Below, one piece after another: positions 1 to 6,923 of a stretch of DNA of 9,538 nt (its first letter is position 1; each line of letters opens with the position of its first letter). The stretch lies in contig JAFATL010000646.1 in the NCBI GenBank assembly GCA_019243975.1, positions 1-9,538 on the forward strand. Direction: 5' to 3'. The notes beneath the pieces were generated by a model. The model saw only the letters and a list, made by a program, of their open reading frames with translations. It had not been told where the DNA came from and searched no databases. Made by a program: the position numbers and the translations under genes. This stretch comes from Actinomycetota bacterium (GTDB lineage: Bacteria > Actinomycetota > Acidimicrobiia > Acidimicrobiales > JAFATL01).

Positions 1-672
1 GGGATGCGGGCGTTGGGCATCGAGGGCTTGTCGGTCACCATGCCGCACAAGGCCGACGCCGCCGCCGCGGTGGACGAGCTGGCGCCCCACGCCGTCACGC
101 TGGGCTCGGTGAACACCGTGGTGCGACGGGGCAACACCCTTGTGGGCGAGAACACCGACGGCGCCGGGTTCATCAACGCCCTGCGCCTGGACGAAGGGTT
201 CGACCCGGCCGGCCGGAAGTGTGTCGTGTTCGGCGCCGGTGGCGCGGCGCGAGCCGTGGTGCTCGCCCTGGCTGACGCCGGCGCCTCGGAGGTGATCGTG
301 GTGAACCGCACGCCGGATCGGGCGGCGGTGGCGGCGGCCCTCGCACCCGCAGTGGCCCGGGTGGGCGTGGAGGCCGATGCCGCGTCGGCTGACCTCGTCG
401 TCAACGCCACGCCGGTCGGCATGACGGGCGACGCGGGGGTTCCGCTCGACGCCTCCTTGCTGCACGGCGGTCAGCTCGTGGTCGACCTCGTCTACATTCC
501 CGCCGTGACCCCGCTCGTATCTGCGGCGCGAGAGCGAGGTGCGACCGCGGTCAACGGGCTCGGCATGCTGATCCACCAGGCCGCCCTCGCCATCCAGCAT
601 TGGACGGGCCTCGACGCGCCGCTCGAGGCCATGAGCGCGGCGGCGGTGGCCGAGCTCACACTGCACCGATGA
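1..672 (+). CDS. aroE: Shikimate dehydrogenase (NADP), 5' end cut by the window edge
   Basis: Reduces 3-dehydroshikimate to shikimate with NADPH in the cytoplasm. The reading frame is open from base 1, so the N-terminus lies outside the window. The first visible block, GLSVTMPHK, holds the catalytic lysine (about residue 65 in E. coli AroE), so roughly 45-60 residues are missing. The ATG at base 4 is therefore not the real start. Further family motifs follow in order: GSVNT with the shikimate-binding Asn, NTDG with the catalytic Asp, the nucleotide-binding loop GAGGAAR, and NRT, the usual NADP 2'-phosphate contact. Near the C-terminus, GLGMLIHQAA carries the conserved Gln. The TGA stop overlaps the ATG of the next gene (ATGA), which suggests translational coupling. 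Identity is very secure. Confidence 0.97.
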   Translation, partial: GMRALGIEGLSVTMPHKADAAAAVDELAPHAVTLGSVNTVVRRGNTLVGENTDGAGFINALRLDEGFDPAGRKCVVFGAGGAARAVVLALADAGASEVIVVNRTPDRAAVAAALAPAVARVGVEADAASADLVVNATPVGMTGDAGVPLDASLLHGGQLVVDLVYIPAVTPLVSAARERGATAVNGLGMLIHQAALAIQHWTGLDAPLEAMSAAAVAELTLHR

Positions 673-1340
673 CCGCACTCGTCGCGGCCGTCTGCGCCGT
701 CATCGGGGTGCCGGTCGGGCTGTTCCTCAACGTCGTCATCGATCGCGTCCCTGAGAAGGAGCCGCTGCGCCCGGCTCTCCCACCTCGGCGCCCCGCGTCA
801 GGGCGTGAGTGGTGGGTGGTCGTCGGCTGCGTCGCGTTGTTCGCAGCCCTTGGCATCCGGTTCGGTGCCGACTGGGCTGTGCCCGCGTACTTGGTGCTGG
901 CGGCGTCACTGCTCGCCATCTCGGTGATCGACCTGAAGCTGTACATCGTGCCGAACCGCATCGTGTACCCGACGTTGGCCATCGCCATCCCGTTGCTGAT
1001 CGGCGCCGCGTTGCTGCAGCACCACAACGACGCGATCAAGACCGCGGCCATCGGCTCGGTGGCCGCGTGGTTCTTCCTGCTCGTCGTGCACTTCATCCAG
1101 CCCGGCGGCATGGGGTTCGGCGACGTGCGGCTGGCGGCGATCCTCGGCCTCTACCTCGGCTGGATCAACCTGCGCCTGGTGTTGTGGGGGATGCTCGCCG
1201 GCTTCGTCCTCGGTGCCGTCATCGGCCTCGGGCTCATCGTGTTCGGCGGACGGGGCCGCAAGGAAGCGGTGCCCTTCGCCCCCTTTCTCGCCGCCGGCAC
1301 CCTGCTGGCCATTTGCTTCAGCCAGCAGATCCTCGGCTAG
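669..1340 (+). CDS. Type IV prepilin peptidase (A24 family) with a collapsed N-terminal zinc-binding loop
   Basis: A 223-residue polytopic membrane protein with about six or seven hydrophobic segments. Both aspartates of the A24 aspartyl protease family are present: D88 in IDLKLYIVPN and D152 in the GxGD motif (GFGD). These enzymes cleave the leader of type IV pilin-like proteins at the inner face of the membrane. Near the N-terminus, FLNVVIDRVP matches the start of the bifunctional PilD N-terminal domain. The usual CxxC...CxxC loop is missing, however: residues 29-47 run straight into the next membrane helix. N-methylation of the cleaved pilin is therefore doubtful. The ATG at 669 overlaps the aroE stop. 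A start 69 bases upstream would read through aroE and was rejected. No pilin gene is visible, so the substrate is unknown. Confidence 0.88.
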   Translation: MTALVAAVCAVIGVPVGLFLNVVIDRVPEKEPLRPALPPRRPASGREWWVVVGCVALFAALGIRFGADWAVPAYLVLAASLLAISVIDLKLYIVPNRIVYPTLAIAIPLLIGAALLQHHNDAIKTAAIGSVAAWFFLLVVHFIQPGGMGFGDVRLAAILGLYLGWINLRLVLWGMLAGFVLGAVIGLGLIVFGGRGRKEAVPFAPFLAAGTLLAICFSQQILG

Positions 1341-2368
1341 GCCGAGACCTGGTCGAAGGCGAGCAGCTTGGCCGCCATGCGCCGCACGAGTGCTTGCTCG
1401 ACGGATGCCGGGACCGGTCCGCTGTCCGATGAGAACAAGGCGAACGACTCGGCCCGGCCGTGCTGGAGGAAGACCATGTCGAGGTTGAAGGATGCGGTTC
1501 CATTGATCGCCCGCACGATGAACCGTACGCCCGTACTCGTCACACCGGCGGGGATCGAATAGCGCTCCACCGCCAACGACACCGCGTTGGCGGGAACCCC
1601 CTCGGCCGCCATCTCCTTGGTCAGCGCCGACTTGAGGCACGGAAGGAGGCTCGGGTTGTTGATGGTGTTGAAGTCCGCCAGCGCGTCCTGTTCGGTGGCG
1701 AACACACCGCTGCTCGTTGCAGCCCCGAGGTGACCGTTGGTCACGTCGGGACCGTCAGCGTCGGCGGTCGTGTCGTTGGAGTCGCTCACGCCCATGCACG
1801 CCTGCATGTCGCTGTCGAAGCCACTGCTTCCCGCGGAGTTTGCTGAATCAGTCCTGCCCGACGCGTCGACCGTCCAGCCGGGGCCGAAGTCGGCCAGTTG
1901 CAGCACCAGCGAGTGGGCCCGGTCGGTGTCAGATGCGGTGGGCACCGCCGGCTTGGCGGTGGTGGGCGTCGTCGGCGCGGCGGTTGTCGGCGCGGCTGCA
2001 GGCGCCGCCGTCGTCGGTGTCGTCACATCCGGAATGCTCACCCCGTGCGACGTCGCCGCCAGGGTGGCCTTGTGGTCGTCGCGGATGAGGCTGGGACGGA
2101 CGGCGGCGAGCATGCCGATCAGGAAGATCAGAGCGGTGGCTGCTGCCAAGCCCATGACGAGCATCCCGTCACGGCCCGGCTTCGGCGCGCGAGGCGTCGG
2201 CGCGGTCGGCGTCACGGTCGGCAACTCGATCGTCTCGAGTGGCTGAGACGGCTCGGGGATCGAGGCCATCTTCACGGGAGCGGGCGGCGGGCGATGCCCG
2301 TCCAGGTGGATCTTCAGGCCGCCCTCGGTCGCGAGCGACTTGCCGCACTCCTCGCACTCAAACGTCAT
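1337..2368 (-). CDS. Single-pass membrane protein with N-terminal C2H2 zinc finger and exported C-terminal domain
   Basis: 343 residues, not a family I can name. Residues 3-25 form a textbook C2H2 finger: C5-x2-C8-x12-H21-x3-H25, with core hydrophobics L12 and L18 in the expected places. A Pro-rich stretch (26-66) leads to one membrane helix (about 69-90). Next come a Thr/Ala/Pro linker (about 116-145) and a C-terminal domain of about 195 residues. That domain starts LADFGPGW, like many actinobacterial exported sensor or lipoprotein domains, and has two cysteines (C191, C244) that could form a disulfide. The predicted topology puts the finger in the cytoplasm and the C-terminal domain outside. 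The finger begins at residue 3, which fixes the ATG although no Shine-Dalgarno sequence is visible. The gene lies 55 bases after the phosphoesterase gene, and its TAG overlaps the prepilin peptidase TAG in CTAG. Function unknown; sensing or anchoring is a guess. Confidence 0.88.
   Translation of the reverse strand: MTFECEECGKSLATEGGLKIHLDGHRPPPAPVKMASIPEPSQPLETIELPTVTPTAPTPRAPKPGRDGMLVMGLAAATALIFLIGMLAAVRPSLIRDDHKATLAATSHGVSIPDVTTPTTAAPAAAPTTAAPTTPTTAKPAVPTASDTDRAHSLVLQLADFGPGWTVDASGRTDSANSAGSSGFDSDMQACMGVSDSNDTTADADGPDVTNGHLGAATSSGVFATEQDALADFNTINNPSLLPCLKSALTKEMAAEGVPANAVSLAVERYSIPAGVTSTGVRFIVRAINGTASFNLDMVFLQHGRAESFALFSSDSGPVPASVEQALVRRMAAKLLAFDQVSA
1934..2023 (-). repeat. Low-complexity Thr/Ala/Pro linker coding repeat
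   Basis: Codons about 116-145 of the zinc-finger membrane protein encode imperfect TTAAP/TTPTTA-like units. At DNA level this appears on the plus strand as reiterated gtcggcgcgg and gtcgtcgg-type words. Such linkers usually act as flexible spacers through the cell wall, between the membrane helix and an outer domain. The copies are degenerate, so this is a low-complexity protein segment and not a clean tandem repeat. Confidence 0.6.
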
Positions 2369-2386
2369 GGACGACCAGATCGGCCG

Positions 2387-2418
2387 TTTCGGGGGCGATC
2401 CCAGCGATCACCCCGAAA
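2387..2418 (-). terminator. Bulged hairpin between the two minus-strand genes (possible terminator or attenuator)
   Basis: An uninterrupted 8-bp stem pairs TTTCGGGG (2387-2394) with CCCCGAAA (2411-2418). Inside it, GATC (2397-2400) can pair with GATC (2406-2409) around a 5-base loop, with a small asymmetric bulge between the two stems. On the minus strand the hairpin starts 5 bases after the phosphoesterase stop and ends 18 bases before the ATG of the zinc-finger gene. No U-run follows it, so it is not a canonical intrinsic terminator. It could instead reduce read-through, or protect the 3' end of the upstream message. The stem is seen directly; its role is inferred. Confidence 0.4.
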
Positions 2419-2423
2419 AGGGC

Positions 2424-5156
2424 CTAGTGCTGGGCGTATGCAGGCAGGTCGAGCGGCCAGCCCTTCCCGATGGCGTAGAGGATCGCGTTGACCGTCGCCT
2501 CGTCGATGCGGTCGTAGGTCGACCAGTCCATGGCCATCGAGGCCGCCTGGCCCGGTGTACCGGGCCCGTTGAGGGCAAAGGGCACGGGCGGCTTCTGGGC
2601 CGTATACGGCGTGAGGTCGAGCTTGGCCGGCACCTTCGGGAGGAATGCCTCGTGCTGGGGCAGGGCCAACCGGTCGTTGAGGGCGATCGGCTTCACCTTG
2701 AAGATGGTCTCGATGGTGCGCAGCAGCGACGGCATCGAGCCCCACTGGTGGTTGGGCCCCGGCTTGGCCAGTGGCCCGCTCACTTGGAGGTAGTCGCGCA
2801 GGGCCGAGACGTGGTCGCCGGCCGCCTGCGTGTCGTCTTCGGTCTGCATGATGACCGTCGACCCCCAGAACGGGCTCTTCGACAGCGCCTGGGTGATCAG
2901 ACCGATGGCGTAGTCGTTGTCGGCGACCATCGACGCCGGCGTCGGGCTGCCCAGGTTGGCGGCCAGCGTGTGGTTCACCGGGAGCGACATGTAGATGAAG
3001 TTCGGCATGACGTCCTTGCCGGTCGCCTTGTACACGTCCTCCCAGTGCTGCAGGTTGAACTGCCCCGGCAGCGAGCGGTTCTCGCAGTCGGCCAGGGTGG
3101 GCGCGCCCAGCTCCGGCACGGACGGGCCGACGTCGCCCCCGCTGTTGGGATCGCCGGCGGCGTGGCCGGTGATGAACTGCGTGGCCCGGCACGTGTCGAA
3201 GTAGGCGATGTCGCCGTCCTTCCACCCGGGCGCCTTGTAGGCGTCCATGTTCCCGGACTCGCGCGCCGTGCGCTCGCCGTAGATCGCCATCGACAGTTTG
3301 CTGGGCCCGGCCTGATCGGGCGTGACGGCGCCGGCCCGCCTGAAGGCCTCGAAGATGTAGCCGCCCTCGGGATCCTGCAGCTCGTCGTCCGCCTTGTTGC
3401 CGAGCTGCTGGCCCGGGCCGGGACGGTGCGGGTCGCCGCCGCCGTGGTTGCCGCGGACGCCGTCTTCGTAGTCGGTGGGCCAGATCTTCTCGTTGTGGTC
3501 GGTGGCGATGGCGCCCGACGTCCACGAGTGCCCCGTGACTGAAACCTCGGCGTCGGAGAAGAAGCGGTCAGACAGGCTCCATCGGTCGGCCATGGCGTGA
3601 TGGTTGGTCGTCACGCCCCGGCCGTAGAGGGTCCAGTACGCGGCGGCGTCGTACTTGGTCGGGTCGAGGTCACCGAAGTACTGATCGAACGTCTTGTTCT
3701 CGGTGACGATGTAGAGGACGTGCTTGATGGGTGAGGCGCCGTTGTGGGGCGGGCACAGCACCTCGGACACCTTGACGCCAGCGTGCGGCGCGCAGGGGTC
3801 GACGGTGACCTCGGAGATCTGGTCGTTGTCGTAGACGGCGCGCGTCCACGCGTTCTCCTGGGCCGGCGACGCCGGCAGGTCGACCACGTTGACACTGCCG
3901 TCGGTGTTGATGCCGTTGGAGAACACCGAGCCGTTGGGGCCCTGGCCGGGGCCACGGCCCTTGGCGTTGGCAACCCACAACTTGTAGGCCTTGGCCGTAC
4001 CGGTGACGGTGAGGGCGCTCGGGTAGTAGCCGGTGGGGATGTAGCGGGGCTGGCCGGCCGGTCGCATGCCCGTGTGGCCGTCGAGCACTTCGACGGCATT
4101 GAGGCCGGCCAGCGCGACGAAGAGCAGGTTGCCGTCAGGGGAGAGCGCGAACGCGTCGGGGTGCGCGCCGACGGGCACGTCGGCCAACGGCTTGACGGAG
4201 ACCTTGTGGACCAGCCGCGGTTGGTCGCCCGAGACGTCGAGCACCGAGATGCTGTCGTCGTTGGTGTTGGCCACGAACAGGCGCGTGCGGTCGGCGCTCA
4301 GCTGCACCGACGAGGGGTGATGGCCGACGCCGGCGTACGCGATCTCGTGGGCGGCGGCCGGGTTGGTCGCGTCGATCACCGACACGGTCCCGCCGGTGGC
4401 GCCGCCTCGCCCGGCTTCGTCGGCCCAGTTCGATGCGTAGACGCGCTTGCGAACCGGGTCGACGGCGACGCCGTACACGTCGAGGCCAGCCGGGGCTCGG
4501 CCCAGGACGGTGCCGCTGGCGGTGTCGAGGATGGTGACGCGTCCGCACGCGGCCTGGCCGCTCGGACACGCGTCATGGCCACTGCCGCTGGCTTCGCTCA
4601 GCGTGCCCGCGATGTAGAGCAGGTTGCCGCCCAGGGCGACGTTGCCCGGGTACCCGCTCACCCGGATGCCGTCGCCGACGGGGAGGATCGAGTCGGCACC
4701 CATCTGCGCGTCGCGCTCGGCATGAAGGGGGAACACCGCCTGCTCGGTGGCGTCCTCGCTGACTGTCGCCGGGCCGGCGGTGCGGAACCGGAACACGCGG
4801 TCGGCGTTGCCACCGCTGGCGAACACCTCGCCGCTGGGGGCCACGGCGACGCCCATGAAGAGGTTGGCCTGCGGCGTGGGGACGGCGGCCAGCGTGGCCG
4901 TGTCGATGGTGGTCAGGCCCTGCACGCCGCCGCCGTTGGAGCTGACGATCACCTGGCTGCCGTCGGGCGTGGCGGTCAGCCCGAGCGGGAAGCGCAGCAC
5001 GTCCATCTGGGTGCCGGCGGGCTTGATCAGCCACCCCATCGGCGTGCGGTCGCCGCTCACCGACGAGTCGGCGGCGAAAGCGGCGAACCCGGAGGCACTG
5101 GCCAGGAGGGCGAGCAGCAGCCAGCCCGCGACGGATCGACGTGTGAACGAGGGCAC
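2424..5156 (-). CDS. Exported bifunctional protein: YncE-like beta-propeller plus phosphoesterase (alkaline phosphatase superfamily)
   Basis: About 910 residues. The N-terminus has a possible Tat-type signal peptide: FTRRSVAG, a hydrophobic stretch (9-28), then AFA|AD. Residues about 45-440 carry YVTN/YncE-type propeller blades, such as [17 protein letters not shown] and [11 protein letters not shown]. Residues about 478-870 are a PF04185-type phosphoesterase with the hallmark [10 protein letters not shown] (E486, N487). They also include TGHSW (S544, candidate nucleophile) and [11 protein letters not shown] (D774, D775, candidate metal ligands), placed by analogy with AcpA. It probably hydrolyses a phosphate ester outside the cell; the substrate is unknown. 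The family's usual DHVDAHR reads DHVSALR here, so one His is replaced by L786. I chose GTG 5156 because GAAAGG sits 7 bases upstream and the signal peptide then starts cleanly. GTG 5174 or 5186 are alternatives. It is divergent from aroC and lies upstream of the zinc-finger gene. Confidence 0.93.
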   Translation of the reverse strand: MPSFTRRSVAGWLLLALLASASGFAAFAADSSVSGDRTPMGWLIKPAGTQMDVLRFPLGLTATPDGSQVIVSSNGGGVQGLTTIDTATLAAVPTPQANLFMGVAVAPSGEVFASGGNADRVFRFRTAGPATVSEDATEQAVFPLHAERDAQMGADSILPVGDGIRVSGYPGNVALGGNLLYIAGTLSEASGSGHDACPSGQAACGRVTILDTASGTVLGRAPAGLDVYGVAVDPVRKRVYASNWADEAGRGGATGGTVSVIDATNPAAAHEIAYAGVGHHPSSVQLSADRTRLFVANTNDDSISVLDVSGDQPRLVHKVSVKPLADVPVGAHPDAFALSPDGNLLFVALAGLNAVEVLDGHTGMRPAGQPRYIPTGYYPSALTVTGTAKAYKLWVANAKGRGPGQGPNGSVFSNGINTDGSVNVVDLPASPAQENAWTRAVYDNDQISEVTVDPCAPHAGVKVSEVLCPPHNGASPIKHVLYIVTENKTFDQYFGDLDPTKYDAAAYWTLYGRGVTTNHHAMADRWSLSDRFFSDAEVSVTGHSWTSGAIATDHNEKIWPTDYEDGVRGNHGGGDPHRPGPGQQLGNKADDELQDPEGGYIFEAFRRAGAVTPDQAGPSKLSMAIYGERTARESGNMDAYKAPGWKDGDIAYFDTCRATQFITGHAAGDPNSGGDVGPSVPELGAPTLADCENRSLPGQFNLQHWEDVYKATGKDVMPNFIYMSLPVNHTLAANLGSPTPASMVADNDYAIGLITQALSKSPFWGSTVIMQTEDDTQAAGDHVSALRDYLQVSGPLAKPGPNHQWGSMPSLLRTIETIFKVKPIALNDRLALPQHEAFLPKVPAKLDLTPYTAQKPPVPFALNGPGTPGQAASMAMDWSTYDRIDEATVNAILYAIGKGWPLDLPAYAQH

Positions 5157-5163
5157 GTTCGTA

Positions 5164-5169
5164 CCTTTC
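5164..5169 (-). promoter_or_regulatory. Candidate ribosome binding site for the phosphoesterase gene
   Basis: Read on the minus strand, GAAAGG lies 7 bases before GTG 5156. A stronger AGGAGG (5191-5186) lies further upstream. It touches the longest-frame GTG at 5186, so it cannot serve that start, but it is 11 bases before the in-frame GTG at 5174. The real start is therefore either 5156 or 5174. I prefer 5156 for spacing and for the short, basic signal-peptide n-region. Confidence 0.4.
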
Positions 5170-5233
5170 GCCACCTGGCCCGACACCTCCTGTCCACCGG
5201 GCCGAAACCTCCGGGCAGGGAGACCGCGGCCCC

Positions 5234-5246
5234 TACGATGGAGGCG
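5234..5246 (+). promoter_or_regulatory. Candidate -10 element for a leaderless aroC transcript
   Basis: TACGAT at 5234-5239 fits the actinobacterial -10 pattern TAnnnT. Its normal start site, 6-7 bases downstream, falls on or next to the GTG of aroC at 5246. That would give a leaderless mRNA, which is common in this phylum. No convincing -35 box is seen about 17 bases upstream (the sequence there is ccgggc). The GGAGG at 5240-5244 is only 1 base from the GTG, too close for a normal ribosome binding site. It could instead serve the TTG at 5249. The 89-base region 5157-5245 must also hold the promoter for the divergent phosphoesterase gene, but I see no clear element on that strand. Confidence 0.45.
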
Positions 5247-6397
5247 TGTTGCGCTACCTGACCGCCGGCGAGTCGCACGGCCGCGCCCTGGTGGTGATCG
5301 TGGAGGGCCTGCCTGCGGGCCTGCCGATCACGGTGGAGGCGTTCCAGGACGAGCTGGCCCGGCGCCGGCTCGGGTTCGGGCGCGGCCCTCGCATGCGGTT
5401 CGAGCAGGACGAGATCACCCTCCTCGGCGGTATCCGGCACGGGCGTACGCTCGGCTCGCCGGTGGCCATCGAGATCGGCAACACCGAGTGGCCCAAGTGG
5501 GAAGAGGAGATGTCGCCCCACCCGGGGGCCACCGAGAAGCCGCTCACCCAGCCCCGCCCCGGCCACGCCGACCTGGCCGGCATGCAGAAGTACGGGTTCC
5601 GCGACGCCCGCGACGTCCTCGAACGGGCGTCGGCGCGCGAGACCGCCGCCCGGGTCGCAGCGGGCACGCTGGCCAAGGCCCTGCTGTCGCACCTGGATAT
5701 CGAGGTGATCAGCCACGTCGTGCAGATGGGGCCGGTGACGGCCAAGTCGGGCGCCCGCCCCACGCCGGCCGACCTGGCCCAGGTCGACGCGTCGGAGGTG
5801 CGCTGCTTCGATCCGGATGCCGAGCAGGCGATGATCGACGAGATCAAGGCGGCGGCCAAGGCGGGCGACTCGCTGGGCGGCGTGGTCGAGGTGCTCGGCT
5901 ATGGCGTGCCGGTGGGCCTCGGCAGCCACGTGCACTGGGATCGCAAGATCGACGCGCTGCTGGCGCAGGCGCTCATGAGCATCCAGGCGGTGAAGGCCGT
6001 CGAGATCGGCGAGGGCATCGACGTGGCGGCCCGCCGCGGCTCCGAGGCCCACGACCCGATCACGTGGGAGGCCGACGCCGGCTACCAGCGCGAGTCCGAC
6101 CGGGCCGGCGGCGTCGAGGGCGGCATGACCAGCGGTGGACTGGTGGTGGCGCGTGCCCACATGAAGCCACTGGCCACGTTGAACCGGCCCGTGCTCAAGA
6201 CCGTCGACGTCGACACCAAGGAAGAGACGGTCTCGTTCAAGGAGCGCACCGACGTCACTGCCGTACCGGCGATGGGCGTGGTGGCCGAGACGATGACCGC
6301 GCTGGTGCTGGCCGGCGAGGCCCTGCGCAAGTTCGGCGGCGACTCCCTCCCCGAGGTGGTGCGCAACCGCGATGCGTTCCTCGCCGGTCTCGCCTGA
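5246..6397 (+). CDS. aroC: Chorismate synthase
   Basis: Last step of the shikimate pathway: converts EPSP to chorismate using reduced FMN without net redox change, as a cytoplasmic homotetramer. The protein has 383 residues, within the usual actinobacterial range and longer than the E. coli enzyme. Family signatures are all present: TAGESHG at the N-terminus with catalytic H11, RPGHADL with the second catalytic H107, [25 protein letters not shown], and [17 protein letters not shown]. The start is GTG at 5246; a TTG one codon later would give nearly the same protein. It is the first gene of the downstream plus-strand run, with aroK 16 bases after it under the preferred aroK start. Nothing looks truncated or degenerate. 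Confidence 0.98.
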   Translation: MLRYLTAGESHGRALVVIVEGLPAGLPITVEAFQDELARRRLGFGRGPRMRFEQDEITLLGGIRHGRTLGSPVAIEIGNTEWPKWEEEMSPHPGATEKPLTQPRPGHADLAGMQKYGFRDARDVLERASARETAARVAAGTLAKALLSHLDIEVISHVVQMGPVTAKSGARPTPADLAQVDASEVRCFDPDAEQAMIDEIKAAAKAGDSLGGVVEVLGYGVPVGLGSHVHWDRKIDALLAQALMSIQAVKAVEIGEGIDVAARRGSEAHDPITWEADAGYQRESDRAGGVEGGMTSGGLVVARAHMKPLATLNRPVLKTVDVDTKEETVSFKERTDVTAVPAMGVVAETMTALVLAGEALRKFGGDSLPEVVRNRDAFLAGLA

Positions 6398-6413
6398 GCT
6401 CGGTGCCGGGCGC

Positions 6414-6923
6414 GTGACCGAGCGTGTGCTGCTCGTCGGCATGATGGGCGCGGGCAAGACCACCGTGGGTCGCGAGCTGTCGCGCCGCTTGGGCTGGCCC
6501 TACTTCGACAGCGACGCCATGGTCGAGGCTCACAGCGGCAAGACGGTGCCGGAGATCTTCGAGGAGCGGGGCGAGGCGGCATTCCGGGCCGAGGAGGCGC
6601 GCGTGCTGGCCGAGGCGGTCACCTCCGACGGTCCTGCCGTCGTGTCCGTCGCAGGCGGGGCCGTGCTCGACCCTGACAACCGCCGCCGCCTGGCCGCCGG
6701 CGGCACCGTCGTGTGGCTGCGCGCCGAGGTGGAGACGCTGGCCCGGCGGGTCGGGTCGGGCAAGGGCAGGCCCCTGCTGTCTCCCGATCCGGAGACGGCG
6801 CTGCGCCGGCTCTATGCGCAGCGCCGCCCGGTCTACGAGCAGGTCGCCGACGTGGTGGTCGACGTCGACCACCGATCCGCGGCCGAGGTGGCCGAGGCGA
6901 TCATCTCGGAGCTCGACCGGTGA
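6414..6923 (+). CDS. aroK: Shikimate kinase
   Basis: Phosphorylates shikimate at the 3-hydroxyl with ATP in the cytoplasm. The protein has 169 residues, the normal length. It shows the Walker A motif GMMGAGKT (9-16), shikimate-binding D34 and R58, lid arginine R119 in GKGRPLL, and R138 in QRRPVYEQVAD. D32, D34 and R58 fall at the same numbers as in the M. tuberculosis enzyme. The usual substrate-binding GGG is AGG here (A80-G81-G82), a small change that may be tolerated. I chose GTG 6414 because it gives MTERVLLVGMMG, the standard N-terminus. The ATG at 6372 would add 14 untypical residues and overlap aroC by 26 bases. Its TGA overlaps the aroB GTG (GTGA). Confidence 0.95.
   Translation: MTERVLLVGMMGAGKTTVGRELSRRLGWPYFDSDAMVEAHSGKTVPEIFEERGEAAFRAEEARVLAEAVTSDGPAVVSVAGGAVLDPDNRRRLAAGGTVVWLRAEVETLARRVGSGKGRPLLSPDPETALRRLYAQRRPVYEQVADVVVDVDHRSAAEVAEAIISELDR

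Noticed and set aside
4..6. ATG at base 4 as the start of aroE
   Set aside because: The frame is open to base 1, and the catalytic-lysine motif would lie only about 15 residues from that ATG, so an essential N-terminal part must lie upstream of the window.
2340..3542. 400-codon plus-strand open frame opposite the phosphoesterase C-terminal half
   Set aside because: It has an Arg/Val/Gly-rich composition typical of an antisense frame and no family motif.
5157..5245. Promoter on the minus strand for the phosphoesterase gene
   Set aside because: A promoter must exist, but no TAnnnT hexamer at a sensible distance or -35 box could be identified, so no site is reported.
3744..5261. 505-codon plus-strand open frame opposite the phosphoesterase gene
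   Set aside because: It reads His/Arg/Gly/Asp-rich translation with no recognisable motif, while the minus-strand frame has clear propeller blades. It is a shadow of GC-rich codons.
6372..6413. Upstream ATG start for shikimate kinase
   Set aside because: It would overlap aroC by 26 bases and add 14 residues unlike the family; GTG 6414 gives a standard N-terminus.
4747..6417. 556-codon plus-strand open frame running through the divergent region and aroC
   Set aside because: Its translation is Arg/Pro/Gly-rich low complexity and overlaps the unmistakable aroC in another frame.
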